Assembly: GCA_944393725.1 (NCBI GenBank)
Contig: CALYBC010000009.1
Span: 1 to 58,594, forward strand
Direction: 5' to 3'
Length of the DNA: 58,594 nucleotides
Source of the DNA: an uncultured Alphaproteobacteria bacterium
GTDB taxonomy: Bacteria; Pseudomonadota; Alphaproteobacteria; RF32; CAG-239
In this document: positions 15,753 through 24,101 of the stretch, one piece after another
Numbering within the stretch: position 1 is the first letter of the stretch
Layout: each line of letters begins with the position of its first letter
Notes under the pieces: model-generated
Database searches by the model: none
What the model was told of the DNA's origin: nothing
Seen by the model: the letters and a program-made list of their open reading frames with translations, nothing else
Made by a program: the position numbers and the translations under genes

Positions 15753-16830
15753 AATCTTTTATGGTTAGATTTTCAATCGCAACTTTACCGTCGGCATAGC
15801 TGATGGGAGTTGAAATAGTCATTTCTTTGTCTTCGGTGTTTAATTTATAGGCTTTGTTTGACAGCAAAATGTTGGCAACAAAAACATTCTTACTGTCTAA
15901 AAATTCATTGCTTTGCAAATCTTTGAGCAATCTTAAAAGACCTTTTGAAGAGGTGTTAAACGATATGCGGGGAGAAAGTTTTTCATTAAAATTGATGTCT
16001 CCGCGACCGACCAAGGTTAGTGGTTCCCATTGGATTATTAAACTTGGGACATCTATAAAGCCACCGTTTTTAAGCCAGGTTTCAACCGCAGTTAAGAATT
16101 TTTCGTCAGGAGTGAATTGTCCCATAATATCGGATTTCATATAAAACAGTTTTAGATGTGAAGACAGCGGATAATCTATCAGTCCGTTAATATCGACATT
16201 ATTAATTTCAAACAGGCTTTCGTAGCTTGGCAACAAGACCGCTAAATTGTCGTTTTTTTGTTGTTTCCTTTCTAACAAATAAGCAACTTTTTTTATCTTG
16301 GCAAAATCGTGAATTGTTATGTTTTCGGCATGAATAACCAAACTGTCTAAATAGCCGTCTTTGCTTACTATATCCATAAAAGTTTGTTCGCTGTTCATGT
16401 CGGAAATAAAGTCATTAAATATAAATTTACCGCCTTTGTTTGATTCAAAGCGGATGCGCGGACTGCCGAATATGTTTGAGTAGCCATTTATTTCCTTAAA
16501 TTTAATTGACCAAGTATTTAGTCCTGTAGCATTGTATATTTGAAAATTATCAATGGTAACTAAAGGAAAAAAGAAAGTGTGATTGAATTCGATATTGTCA
16601 TAGGCAATATCAAGTCCCAGTTCATTTAATTGGGAGATAGTACGGTTCATTTGCCAACGGATTTGTTTGATGGCAATGTTGCGGGAAGCAGTAATATATA
16701 TGCCGCCAAAAACCAAGCAGAAAGAGAAAAAACAAGCAAATACGGCTTTGCGGTAGCTGCCAAGAGCAAGCCATAATTTGTTAAAAGGCATAAGAACCTT
16801 GGAAGTAAGTTCTTTAATCTTATCAATCAC
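15742..16830 (-). CDS. DUF2125 family envelope protein
   Basis: A 362-residue protein with one N-terminal membrane segment (about residues 29-47, AVFACFFSFCLVFGGIYI) and a large presumed periplasmic domain built of beta-rich segments. It matches the alphaproteobacterial DUF2125 family. The function is unknown; the AsmA-like look and position downstream of plsC suggest an envelope-lipid role, which is inference. It is the last gene of the ftsE-ftsX-YdcF-plsC run, 11 bases after plsC. Confidence 0.75.
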   Translation of the reverse strand: MIDKIKELTSKVLMPFNKLWLALGSYRKAVFACFFSFCLVFGGIYITASRNIAIKQIRWQMNRTISQLNELGLDIAYDNIEFNHTFFFPLVTIDNFQIYNATGLNTWSIKFKEINGYSNIFGSPRIRFESNKGGKFIFNDFISDMNSEQTFMDIVSKDGYLDSLVIHAENITIHDFAKIKKVAYLLERKQQKNDNLAVLLPSYESLFEINNVDINGLIDYPLSSHLKLFYMKSDIMGQFTPDEKFLTAVETWLKNGGFIDVPSLIIQWEPLTLVGRGDINFNEKLSPRISFNTSSKGLLRLLKDLQSNEFLDSKNVFVANILLSNKAYKLNTEDKEMTISTPISYADGKVAIENLTIKDFNK

Positions 16831-16841
16831 GGCGCTAAATC

Positions 16842-17597
16842 CTATTGTTGAACCAGTTTGTTTTTTACTAAAGGATAGTTCTTGATGGTTTCCATATTAA
16901 GCTCACGGCATTTTTCTTCAATAGAATTTTGCAGTTTTTCCATAAACTCTTTTTTACTCAAGCCACTTTGAATCGGCGGCATAAATTCGAATATGATTTT
17001 TCCGGGGTATCTTAAAAACGAGCTTTTGCTCCAGAAAAAACCGGTGTTGGAAGCAAAGGGAACTACCGGCATATTTAAATGCTGATAAAGAAGGGCAACC
17101 CCCGGTTTGTATGCCGGTGTATCTCCGGGACGGCGACGGGTGCCTTCCGGAAAAATAATAATCGGACGATTTTTGGAGGATAGCTCTTGGGCCTTTTTTA
17201 GCATTGTTTTCATTGCGGCAGAGCCTGCCGAACGGTTAATCGGTATCATGCCGTATAAGGCTTGAGCCCAGCCAAAAATCGGAATATAGGTGAGTTCTTT
17301 TTTCATAACAAAAGTTGCTCTTTTGAGATAATTGCTCAAAACATAGGTCTCAACGGCCGACTCATGCTTGCCGGCATATATCCCGGTGGTTTGGTCGAGA
17401 TATTGCTTACCTCTGATTTCTATGGTAATGCCGGCTATATATTTTAGTGCTAAAACAATTGCCGGAATAAATATATGATTCCAAATTTTAATCGTGGCTT
17501 CACGGGAGAAGAGACCGATTATACTGTTTAGGATACAGCCGACGGCAATTATTCCGTAGCAGACAATATTGAATAAAAGTGAGCGAATGAACAACAT
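16842..17597 (-). CDS. plsC: 1-acyl-sn-glycerol-3-phosphate acyltransferase
   Basis: A 251-residue LPLAT acyltransferase with an N-terminal hydrophobic region. It has a KHESAVET block containing catalytic His78 in the alphaproteobacterial H-x4-E form, GMIPINRS, and IIFPEGTRRRPG for glycerophosphate binding. It makes phosphatidic acid from lysophosphatidic acid at the inner membrane. It lies 15 bases after the YdcF-like gene in the same direction. Confidence 0.88.
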   Translation of the reverse strand: MLFIRSLLFNIVCYGIIAVGCILNSIIGLFSREATIKIWNHIFIPAIVLALKYIAGITIEIRGKQYLDQTTGIYAGKHESAVETYVLSNYLKRATFVMKKELTYIPIFGWAQALYGMIPINRSAGSAAMKTMLKKAQELSSKNRPIIIFPEGTRRRPGDTPAYKPGVALLYQHLNMPVVPFASNTGFFWSKSSFLRYPGKIIFEFMPPIQSGLSKKEFMEKLQNSIEEKCRELNMETIKNYPLVKNKLVQQ

Positions 17598-17612
17598 TAG
17601 ACTATCCTTTCG

Positions 17613-18182
17613 TTATCTGATAAAGCACCTTAGGTAAGCACATATCAGCTTATTATATTCTTTGAAAATAAGCGAGAAAGTTTGCCAACTCGTCCACCAT
17701 TTTTTTTCAATGTTTTCTGAGTAGACCGGATGAATAATTATCTTTAATTGCGGATTAAATTCCCTAAATTCCAGCAGAGAGCGTAGAATATGATAATTGG
17801 AGGTAACCAAGCGGATTGATTTTATATTGTTTTTGTTTACCCAATTTCTGGTTTCTTGCGCATTTTCAACCGTATTGGAGGCATCGTGTCCAAGGTCGAC
17901 ATTATTAAAATTACTAAGATTTACCTGCTGGGTGGAAACAATGTTATTAAGAGAAATATCTTTATCGACCCCGGAGATAAATAATCGTGCACCTTTACCT
18001 GATTCATAAAGTTTTACCGCCTCGGTAATGCGGTTGCGGCCGCCGGTTAATACTATAATGGCATCGGTTCTTTCATCGGCGGGGGTGGGAAAGTGGTTGA
18101 TTTGCCATGCAAACCATATCATTCCGCCCAGCCATAAAACAATGAAAATAAAAAAAGTGTATAATGCAAGTTTTTTTATCAT
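17613..18182 (-). CDS. YdcF/DUF218 family protein
   Basis: A 189-residue protein with one N-terminal membrane helix (about 6-26) and a DUF218 domain: AIIVLTGGRNRITEAVKLYESG, ISGVDKD, the conserved LGHDASNTVENAQ and VTSNYHILRS. Family members (ElyC, SanA, YdcF) act in envelope biogenesis, and their enzymatic activity is unclear. Its start overlaps the ftsX stop by four bases, which implies translational coupling to the division genes. Confidence 0.85.
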   Translation of the reverse strand: MIKKLALYTFFIFIVLWLGGMIWFAWQINHFPTPADERTDAIIVLTGGRNRITEAVKLYESGKGARLFISGVDKDISLNNIVSTQQVNLSNFNNVDLGHDASNTVENAQETRNWVNKNNIKSIRLVTSNYHILRSLLEFREFNPQLKIIIHPVYSENIEKKWWTSWQTFSLIFKEYNKLICAYLRCFIR

Positions 18183-19093
18183 AGCATCTTCTTTAGGGTT
18201 TGTTTAACCGTGTAGTAGGCGGTGAGCATGGATATAAACATGGCAAAAAGCGGTAAAGATAATATAATTGCCCAATCGCCAAATCCTAAGGTGGCATCGC
18301 TGATGATACCTCCTTCTATCTTTAGGGCCAGATTGCCAATGAAAAATATGGCGGGTACGGCAAAAAACAAACCGATAATACCACCCAAAAAACCTAAAAA
18401 CCCCATGCGTTTGGTGTATTGTTGAGCAATGTAAGCATCTTTGGCACCGACTATATGTAAAATTTCGATTATGTTGTGGTGGAGGCCTAGGCTCATTTGG
18501 GTGGTATAAAAAATTGCACCAGATGTTATGGCCGCGACCAAAAGTAAAACGGTGGAGGCTATTAAGTTTATGCCGTCGGCAAAGGAAATAAGTTTGTTTA
18601 ACCACAACTTATGGCTGTCTAAAGTGGCTTGCGGCGAGGCTTGGGCTAAATCCATAGACAGTTGGGCAAAGTCAATATCGGCATCGGGAGATATTTTTAC
18701 ATCTATAATGCGCGGTGTCGGGAGATCGGATATATCAACATCATCGCCCAGCCAAGGACTTAAAAGCTCATCAAGCTGTTCGTCGGTTAGCGGAGTAACT
18801 TTGGTAACTCCATTAACAGATTTTAGAAATTCAACGGCTTTTTCTTGATAGGCCATGGTTTCGGCCAGGGCTTTTTCTTTGTTAGTGTTGTTTACCGGTA
18901 TTATTTGTACGGTTATGGAACCTAATATACTTTTGTTCCAGCTCGATATCATAGAATCGATGGATAGTACTCCGGAAAGCGTGATGGCAAAAATAAATAC
19001 GGCAATAGAAATTATGATTTGCAAAAACAGAGAAGTGTTTTCGCTTTTCAGCGGAAGCTCTTGCTTGCGTGAAATATATGATGTATCAGACAT
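18179..19093 (-). CDS. ftsX: Cell division protein FtsX
   Basis: A 304-residue polytopic membrane protein with four membrane segments: one near 25-45, then three after residue 165. A periplasmic domain lies between the first and second, where FtsX contacts cell-wall hydrolase activators. The C-terminal FtsX/permease domain includes EILHIVGAKDAYIA. It partners with the ATPase FtsE encoded immediately upstream, with an eight-base overlap. Together they couple ATP hydrolysis to septal peptidoglycan hydrolysis. Confidence 0.92.
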   Translation of the reverse strand: MSDTSYISRKQELPLKSENTSLFLQIIISIAVFIFAITLSGVLSIDSMISSWNKSILGSITVQIIPVNNTNKEKALAETMAYQEKAVEFLKSVNGVTKVTPLTDEQLDELLSPWLGDDVDISDLPTPRIIDVKISPDADIDFAQLSMDLAQASPQATLDSHKLWLNKLISFADGINLIASTVLLLVAAITSGAIFYTTQMSLGLHHNIIEILHIVGAKDAYIAQQYTKRMGFLGFLGGIIGLFFAVPAIFFIGNLALKIEGGIISDATLGFGDWAIILSLPLFAMFISMLTAYYTVKQTLKKML

Positions 19094-19814
19094 TTAGGCC
19101 TCCGAACATTGAAGTGTCAGACGGATAATAAATGTGCAACCCGCGGTTTTGTAAATGTAGGCGAGGATATTTAAAATCGTTTATAATTTTTTCGGAGTGT
19201 GTGGCAATAACAACCGTGGTTCCAAGCTTGTTTAATTCTACAAAAAGTTTCATCAATTTTCCGGCAATGATGTTGTCGACATTACCGGTGGGTTCATCTG
19301 CAAGCAATAGGTCGGGGCGATTGATTACGGCACGTGCAATCGCAACGCGTTGCTTCTCTCCTCCCGAAAGTATTGATGTTTTGTCAAACATATGGCCATC
19401 AAGTTCGACCCAGGTTAAAAGTTCGGTAACGCGTTTTTTTATTTCTTTTTCATCCATACCGCTGACCCTTAGCGGTAAAGCTACATTGTCAAATGCCGAC
19501 AAATGATCAAGCAAGCGGAAGTCCTGAAAAACGACTCCTATACGGCGTCGCAATGATGCCAGCTGATCGCGATTGGTAAAGTTTAGGTTGTGGTTGAAAA
19601 CACTAATTTGCCCACGACTCGGTTTTTGTGCCAGGTACATAAGACTCAAAAGCGAAGTTTTGCCGGCACCGCTTTGCCCGGTTAGAAAATAAAATGATCC
19701 TTGCGGCAGTGATAATTTTATATCACTCAAAATTTCGGGACCCTGACCATAGCGAATCCCGACATTGTTCATTTCTATGATATTCTTATTGTCCGTCACC
19801 TCAAAACTCCTCAT
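19086..19814 (-). CDS. ftsE: Cell division ATP-binding protein FtsE
   Basis: A 242-residue ABC ATPase. Walker A is GQSGAGKTS, the Q-loop is [16 protein letters not shown] with the LLDH feature typical of FtsE, the signature is [14 protein letters not shown], Walker B is [12 protein letters not shown], and the switch His is in ATHSEK. An extra 15-20 residues at the N-terminus mean an internal start (MNNVGIRYG) is possible. It is the first gene of the five-gene minus-strand operon and diverges from the DUF3426 gene. Confidence 0.93.
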   Translation of the reverse strand: MRSFEVTDNKNIIEMNNVGIRYGQGPEILSDIKLSLPQGSFYFLTGQSGAGKTSLLSLMYLAQKPSRGQISVFNHNLNFTNRDQLASLRRRIGVVFQDFRLLDHLSAFDNVALPLRVSGMDEKEIKKRVTELLTWVELDGHMFDKTSILSGGEKQRVAIARAVINRPDLLLADEPTGNVDNIIAGKLMKLFVELNKLGTTVVIATHSEKIINDFKYPRLHLQNRGLHIYYPSDTSMFGGLNV

Positions 19815-19918
19815 AACTTTATGTCATAAAGATATAAGCAATTAATTATTTAATAAAGTGTTTTTTTTCTTTGATTAAAATCTTTTTCATCTTATAGTTT
19901 GATAAAACGGAGGTCGTA

Positions 19919-20806
19919 ATGCTGGTATATTGTCCGGAATGTAATGTCGGTTATGAGATTGACGAAAGCTTGCTTGGAATGAAATCACGCAGGCTGAAGT
20001 GTAGCAATTGTGGAAAAATATTTACAGTCGGAGATTTGCTGTTTGAAGCTCCTAAGGCTGAGGTTGTGGACAATAAAGATGATATAGTCGAAGAAAATAC
20101 TGCCAGCGAAGTTGAAATAGATTCAAATTTTGAAAATGAGATAAAGACGGGAACTGAAAATGCGGAAGTCGCAGAAACGAAAAATACTAATGATCTTGAA
20201 TTAGAAAATGCAACGGATGCTACCGGTGAAGACAATCAAAATGCAGCGGATTTAGAAAAAATATTTGAGAGATTGTCAGAGCATACCGAGCAGCTGATGG
20301 CAATGGAAAAGAAACTGCCGTTTTATGAAAAATTTTGGTTGCAGGTTAAAAATATTTTAGGACTGCACTTCAAAATAAGATGGGGGTATGTATTATTGGT
20401 AATGTTGGTTGTAACCTCGTTGTCTTTGTTTAATAACCGCTATCAATTAGTAAGAGAATTTCCGTTTTTGAATGCTGCCTATAAAGCCTTGGGTATAAAA
20501 GCCAGAATTCCCGGAGAAAATTTGGAATTTCAAAACATAAGTTGGGAATTTTTTGGCGATGCCGGTGAAGAGAATCGCCGTTTGGTGATTAAAGGTTTCG
20601 TATATAATACGCTTAAATACGATATGGAATTGCCGATTATTCATATTGAATTACTGGGAGCAGATACTTCTTTGTTGCAAAGTGTTAATCGGAAGTTGGA
20701 GGATAAAATTATTGCGGCCGAAACTAAGTTGCCGCTTAACTTAACCGTAGATAATCCGGCTCCGACGGCAAAATATGTCTACCTTACTTTCATTGATGAA
20801 GATTAG
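19919..20806 (+). CDS. MJ0042 zinc-ribbon / DUF3426 membrane protein
   Basis: The first 40 residues form a zinc ribbon (YCPECNVGYEI and LKCSNCGKIF, two CxxC pairs). Residues about 50-130 are acidic and low-complexity, a membrane helix follows near 155-172 (GYVLLVMLVVTSLSLF), and the C-terminal DUF3426 domain contains NISWEFF and LVIKGFVYN. The gene diverges from ftsE, an arrangement common in alphaproteobacteria. The function is not established. It overlaps the convergent ispA by four bases. Confidence 0.82.
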   Translation: MLVYCPECNVGYEIDESLLGMKSRRLKCSNCGKIFTVGDLLFEAPKAEVVDNKDDIVEENTASEVEIDSNFENEIKTGTENAEVAETKNTNDLELENATDATGEDNQNAADLEKIFERLSEHTEQLMAMEKKLPFYEKFWLQVKNILGLHFKIRWGYVLLVMLVVTSLSLFNNRYQLVREFPFLNAAYKALGIKARIPGENLEFQNISWEFFGDAGEENRRLVIKGFVYNTLKYDMELPIIHIELLGADTSLLQSVNRKLEDKIIAAETKLPLNLTVDNPAPTAKYVYLTFIDED

Positions 20807-21696
20807 TGATTGCGGCTGATTATAAAGTCGGCTAAATCTTGCAACTCTTTGGCTTTTGAGCCAAATTGCGCAAGGTCGTCTTTGGCTTTTGTTATGAGCT
20901 CAGAGGCAATGTCTCGGGCTTGCTTAAGACCATAAAGCGAAACAAAAGTGAGTTTGCTTTGATTTATGTCTTTGTGAAGCGTTTTCCCCATTAATTCTTG
21001 ATTGCCAACCACATCTAAAATGTCATCTGATATTTGAAAAGCAATGCCTATTTTGCGGGCGTAATCGGTAAGAGCAGCATATGCTTTTTTATAGGCATTG
21101 CCAATGATGGCTCCCGCCTGAACCGCATAGGCAATCAAGCATCCGGTTTTCATTTCCTCGATGTGCTTTATTATCTCTTCCGAGGAGAGAGAAGGGGTTT
21201 TATCGGTTTGGATATCAAGCATTTGTCCGGCAATCATTCCGGTGAAAGCTCCGGCTCTTTCGGCTAAAAGGGAGCAAAGCTTTATCTTGGTTTCCGCAGA
21301 TAGTGACGGTGCTTTGGACAAGACCTCAAAGGCATAGGTAAGAAGACCGTCACCGGCTAAAATGGCGGTGGCTTCATCAAATTGTTTGTGGCAGGTCGGT
21401 TTGCCGCGGCGCAAATCATCATTATCCATGGCCGGCAAGTCATCATGGATAAGGGAGTAGGTGTGAAGCATTTCAAGCGAGGCGGCAACGGGAAATGAAG
21501 TTTGGTAATCTATGCCGAACAGTTGAGCGGTTTTGCATAACAGAAAAGGGCGTAATCTTTTGCCGCCGTTGGTTAGCGAATAGGACATAGCCTCGCTTAC
21601 GCGTCTTTCACTGCCGGAAGGAAATTTAAAATATTTTGAAAGAGATAGATTAAATTCTTCACTAAAATCTTTAAGATTTTGCTCAAACATTTGCAT
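20803..21696 (-). CDS. ispA: Polyprenyl (farnesyl/geranyl) diphosphate synthase
   Basis: A 297-residue trans-isoprenyl diphosphate synthase with GGKRLRPFLL, the first aspartate-rich motif DDLPAMDND, KTGCLIAYAVQAG and the second motif FQISDDILD. The short CLD-type spacing and length match FPP synthase, which supplies quinone, undecaprenyl and heme-side-chain pathways. It lies six bases downstream of xseB, a common pairing. No dxs gene follows in this window. Confidence 0.9.
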   Translation of the reverse strand: MQMFEQNLKDFSEEFNLSLSKYFKFPSGSERRVSEAMSYSLTNGGKRLRPFLLCKTAQLFGIDYQTSFPVAASLEMLHTYSLIHDDLPAMDNDDLRRGKPTCHKQFDEATAILAGDGLLTYAFEVLSKAPSLSAETKIKLCSLLAERAGAFTGMIAGQMLDIQTDKTPSLSSEEIIKHIEEMKTGCLIAYAVQAGAIIGNAYKKAYAALTDYARKIGIAFQISDDILDVVGNQELMGKTLHKDINQSKLTFVSLYGLKQARDIASELITKAKDDLAQFGSKAKELQDLADFIISRNH

Positions 21697-21701
21697 GATT
21701 T

Positions 21702-21941
21702 TTAAGCCTCGGGAACAACAAATTCCGATGATTTTACTTTATCATCAGGGGTGATTTCCAATTTTTCGATTTTTAATTGGGCCGCTTTTAATTTGCTTTC
21801 GCAAAGTTGTTTTAATTTGACGGCTTTTTCATAAGCCGAAACGGCATCATCAAGTTTTATGCGGCCGCTTTCCAATTCTTTGACAATGTTTTCGAGTTGG
21901 GATATGGCTTCTTCAAAGCTTAGTTTTTCAATTTCTTCCAT
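21702..21941 (-). CDS. xseB: Exodeoxyribonuclease VII small subunit
   Basis: A 79-residue helical protein beginning MEEIEKLSFEEAISQLENIV. It has the conserved LESGRIKLDDAVSAYEKAVKL core that forms the coiled coil binding the XseA catalytic subunit. The complex degrades single-stranded DNA into oligonucleotides. It is upstream of ispA and likely co-transcribed. The large subunit gene is not in the window. Confidence 0.92.
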   Translation of the reverse strand: MEEIEKLSFEEAISQLENIVKELESGRIKLDDAVSAYEKAVKLKQLCESKLKAAQLKIEKLEITPDDKVKSSEFVVPEA

Positions 21942-22016
21942 TTGGTTTTCTCCCTAAATTCATGTTGGGAAAAATCTTAGAATATTTATCTTAATTTAGC
22001 AACCGGTATTTAACAC

Positions 22017-23171
22017 TCAGATGTTGACAAATTTAAAATTTTTGCTTTGAGGATCATATACCAAGGCAATTTTGCCAAGACAGACATCTTCGGCAATGCG
22101 GCCGAAAATGTCATAGCGCCAACCGTGCTTAAACGAGGTATCAGCCTCTTGATTGTTGGAATAAAGTTTTAATTCTTCATCATCGGTGAGCATATGAGGA
22201 GTTATTTTTTCTTGTTGGGCAATAACTTTGGTCAGAAGCTTCAGAATTTCGTATAAGGAGCTGTTAGTGTGGGGGAGTTCGCGTATAATCTCTGCTTTTA
22301 CATAATCTTTTTTGTCCAGATTTTTAACCTTTTGCAAAACCTCCAATATCTCGTCGCCCAATTTGCCGGAGGCAATATCTGATTTCATTCCTCTGATGTC
22401 TGCCAGCTCTTCTTTATTTTGCGGAAAGGCGGCACAGATATTTAATAACAATTCGTCCTTAATTAAAGATTGGCGCGGGGTGTTTTTGCGCATGGCGCGT
22501 TTTTCTCGCCAGGAGGCTAGTTCGCGTAAAGTGGTTAGGAAAAAAGCACTGTGCGAGCGGTGGCGAATCCGCTGCCACATCTTGTCAGGATTTATTTTGT
22601 ATGTGTTTTCATCGCCCAAAACTTCAAGGTCTTCTTTTATCCATTCAATGCGATTGTTTTCTTTTAGGTAATTTAGCAGGTAGGGGTAAATCTTGGCCAG
22701 ATGAGTAACATCGGAAAGAGCATATTGCAGTTGGGCTTCGGTTAGTGGGCGTTTGCTCCAGTCAGAAAGACGGGAGGTTTTATCCAAACTGATATGCAAT
22801 ATGTGGTTAACCAAATTTTCGTAGCTTACCGCATCACCGAATCCGGCAGCTGCAGCAGCAATCTGGGTATCAAAAATCGGTTGCGGAGTTTTGCCGCTTA
22901 GGTTGTAGATGATTTCAACATCTTGGCGGCCGGAGTGAAATACTTTGGTAACGGCGGTATTTTGCATCAGAGCAAAAAACGGATTTAGGTCAATATCATC
23001 TGCCAAGGGGTCAATTATAGCAGAGGTTTGAATCGAAGATATCTGGATAAGGCATAATTTGGCAAAATAGGTGTGTTCACGCAAAAATTCCAAATCGACG
23101 CATACAAATTCTTGGGTTGATAAATCTTGGCATAAAGTTTCTAAATCTTTGGTATTTTCAATAAGTTGCAT
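22017..23171 (-). CDS. rnd: Ribonuclease D
   Basis: A 384-residue DEDD 3'-5' exonuclease. Exo I is CVDLEFLRE (D-x-E), Exo II is KVFHSGRQDVEII, and Exo III is QLQYALSDVTHLAKIYPYL with the catalytic Tyr and Asp. An HRDC domain (about residues 210-285) follows. It trims tRNA 3' ends. It diverges from the unknown gene at 23333, and aspS follows further right, a common alphaproteobacterial neighbourhood. Confidence 0.9.
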   Translation of the reverse strand: MQLIENTKDLETLCQDLSTQEFVCVDLEFLREHTYFAKLCLIQISSIQTSAIIDPLADDIDLNPFFALMQNTAVTKVFHSGRQDVEIIYNLSGKTPQPIFDTQIAAAAAGFGDAVSYENLVNHILHISLDKTSRLSDWSKRPLTEAQLQYALSDVTHLAKIYPYLLNYLKENNRIEWIKEDLEVLGDENTYKINPDKMWQRIRHRSHSAFFLTTLRELASWREKRAMRKNTPRQSLIKDELLLNICAAFPQNKEELADIRGMKSDIASGKLGDEILEVLQKVKNLDKKDYVKAEIIRELPHTNSSLYEILKLLTKVIAQQEKITPHMLTDDEELKLYSNNQEADTSFKHGWRYDIFGRIAEDVCLGKIALVYDPQSKNFKFVNI

Positions 23172-23332
23172 TTTAGATTCTCGTGGTTTTGTCTTGTAAA
23201 TTCCTTAGATAATATAGCTTTATATTTAAATTTTTTTTAATTTGCGTGAAAAAAAACTTGATTTTTATAAAATCGAGGATTACAAAGAGCCCACATTTAT
23301 TAAGTTTTATTAATTATTTTAATTGTTTTTTT

Positions 23333-23941
23333 ATGGAAAAAAAAGAAATTGCAACAGCAACTGCAAAAAAGCAGTATGCCTTGGTTGATGCCATGGCTGC
23401 ACCTGAGGTGCTTACAAGTGTGAAAACCGTTATTTCTGTTTATGGACAGAGAATAAGAGACGGTTTTGTGTTGACCCCTCACGGAGAGGCAAAAGTTATT
23501 TTCTTCGAAGTTAAAAAGAAAGAATGTCCGATTGTCGATGTGTTGACGAACCTTGCCGAGAGGTATTCTTTGTATCCAACCTATGTGGTTCAGGAGCATA
23601 AGGACCATCTGCCGAAAAATGCCAAAAACACCTGGTATATGGTAGATGAAGTGAAGTTTGAACTTCCGGATATGGATGAAGAAAAACTTGAAGCCTTTAA
23701 AGCAGATTATCTTCAGATGATAAAAGAAATATACAGAGAAGATTCAGTATTTGTTAAATCTTTTGTCTATCTAGGTAAGGGCGGTATTGTTCATGTTATG
23801 TCTTTTAACACCGAAAGGTCGCCGAAATATAGAGGTACAATAATCGGCGTGCCGGAGTGGAATGAGACTCTGGACAAGATAATTAGACGCGTGCAGCCGA
23901 AAAATATTGTTAAGATGGCGGTGCGCTACAGTAATTTATAG
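23333..23941 (+). CDS. Uncharacterised protein
   Basis: A 202-residue soluble protein of unknown family, rich in Lys and Glu, with no signal peptide or membrane helix. I prefer the ATG at 23333 (MEKKEIATATA) because residues before it in the longer frame (from 23246) are hydrophobic, A/T-driven and non-conserved in appearance; neither start has a clear ribosome-binding site. A strong terminator follows at 23981. Location between rnd and aspS does not suggest a function. Confidence 0.6.
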   Translation: MEKKEIATATAKKQYALVDAMAAPEVLTSVKTVISVYGQRIRDGFVLTPHGEAKVIFFEVKKKECPIVDVLTNLAERYSLYPTYVVQEHKDHLPKNAKNTWYMVDEVKFELPDMDEEKLEAFKADYLQMIKEIYREDSVFVKSFVYLGKGGIVHVMSFNTERSPKYRGTIIGVPEWNETLDKIIRRVQPKNIVKMAVRYSNL

Positions 23942-23980
23942 AACAACACAATCTTTTTTTACCTTAAATCAAAACACTAT

Positions 23981-24018
23981 AAGAGATTTTCTTTGTGAAA
24001 AGAAAATCTCTTTTTTTT
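23981..24018 (+). terminator. Intrinsic terminator
   Basis: GAGATTTTCTTT and AAAGAAAATCTC (23983-23994/23999-24010) form a 12-bp stem followed by eight T residues, ending the preceding plus-strand gene. Confidence 0.85.
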
Positions 24019-24101
24019 ATGTGTTTAAGCTATTGATTTTTGCTTTGTTTGGGAATAAAACTGTAAAGTCTGATTTTTAATATAAAAGGGATTAACTTAA
24101 A

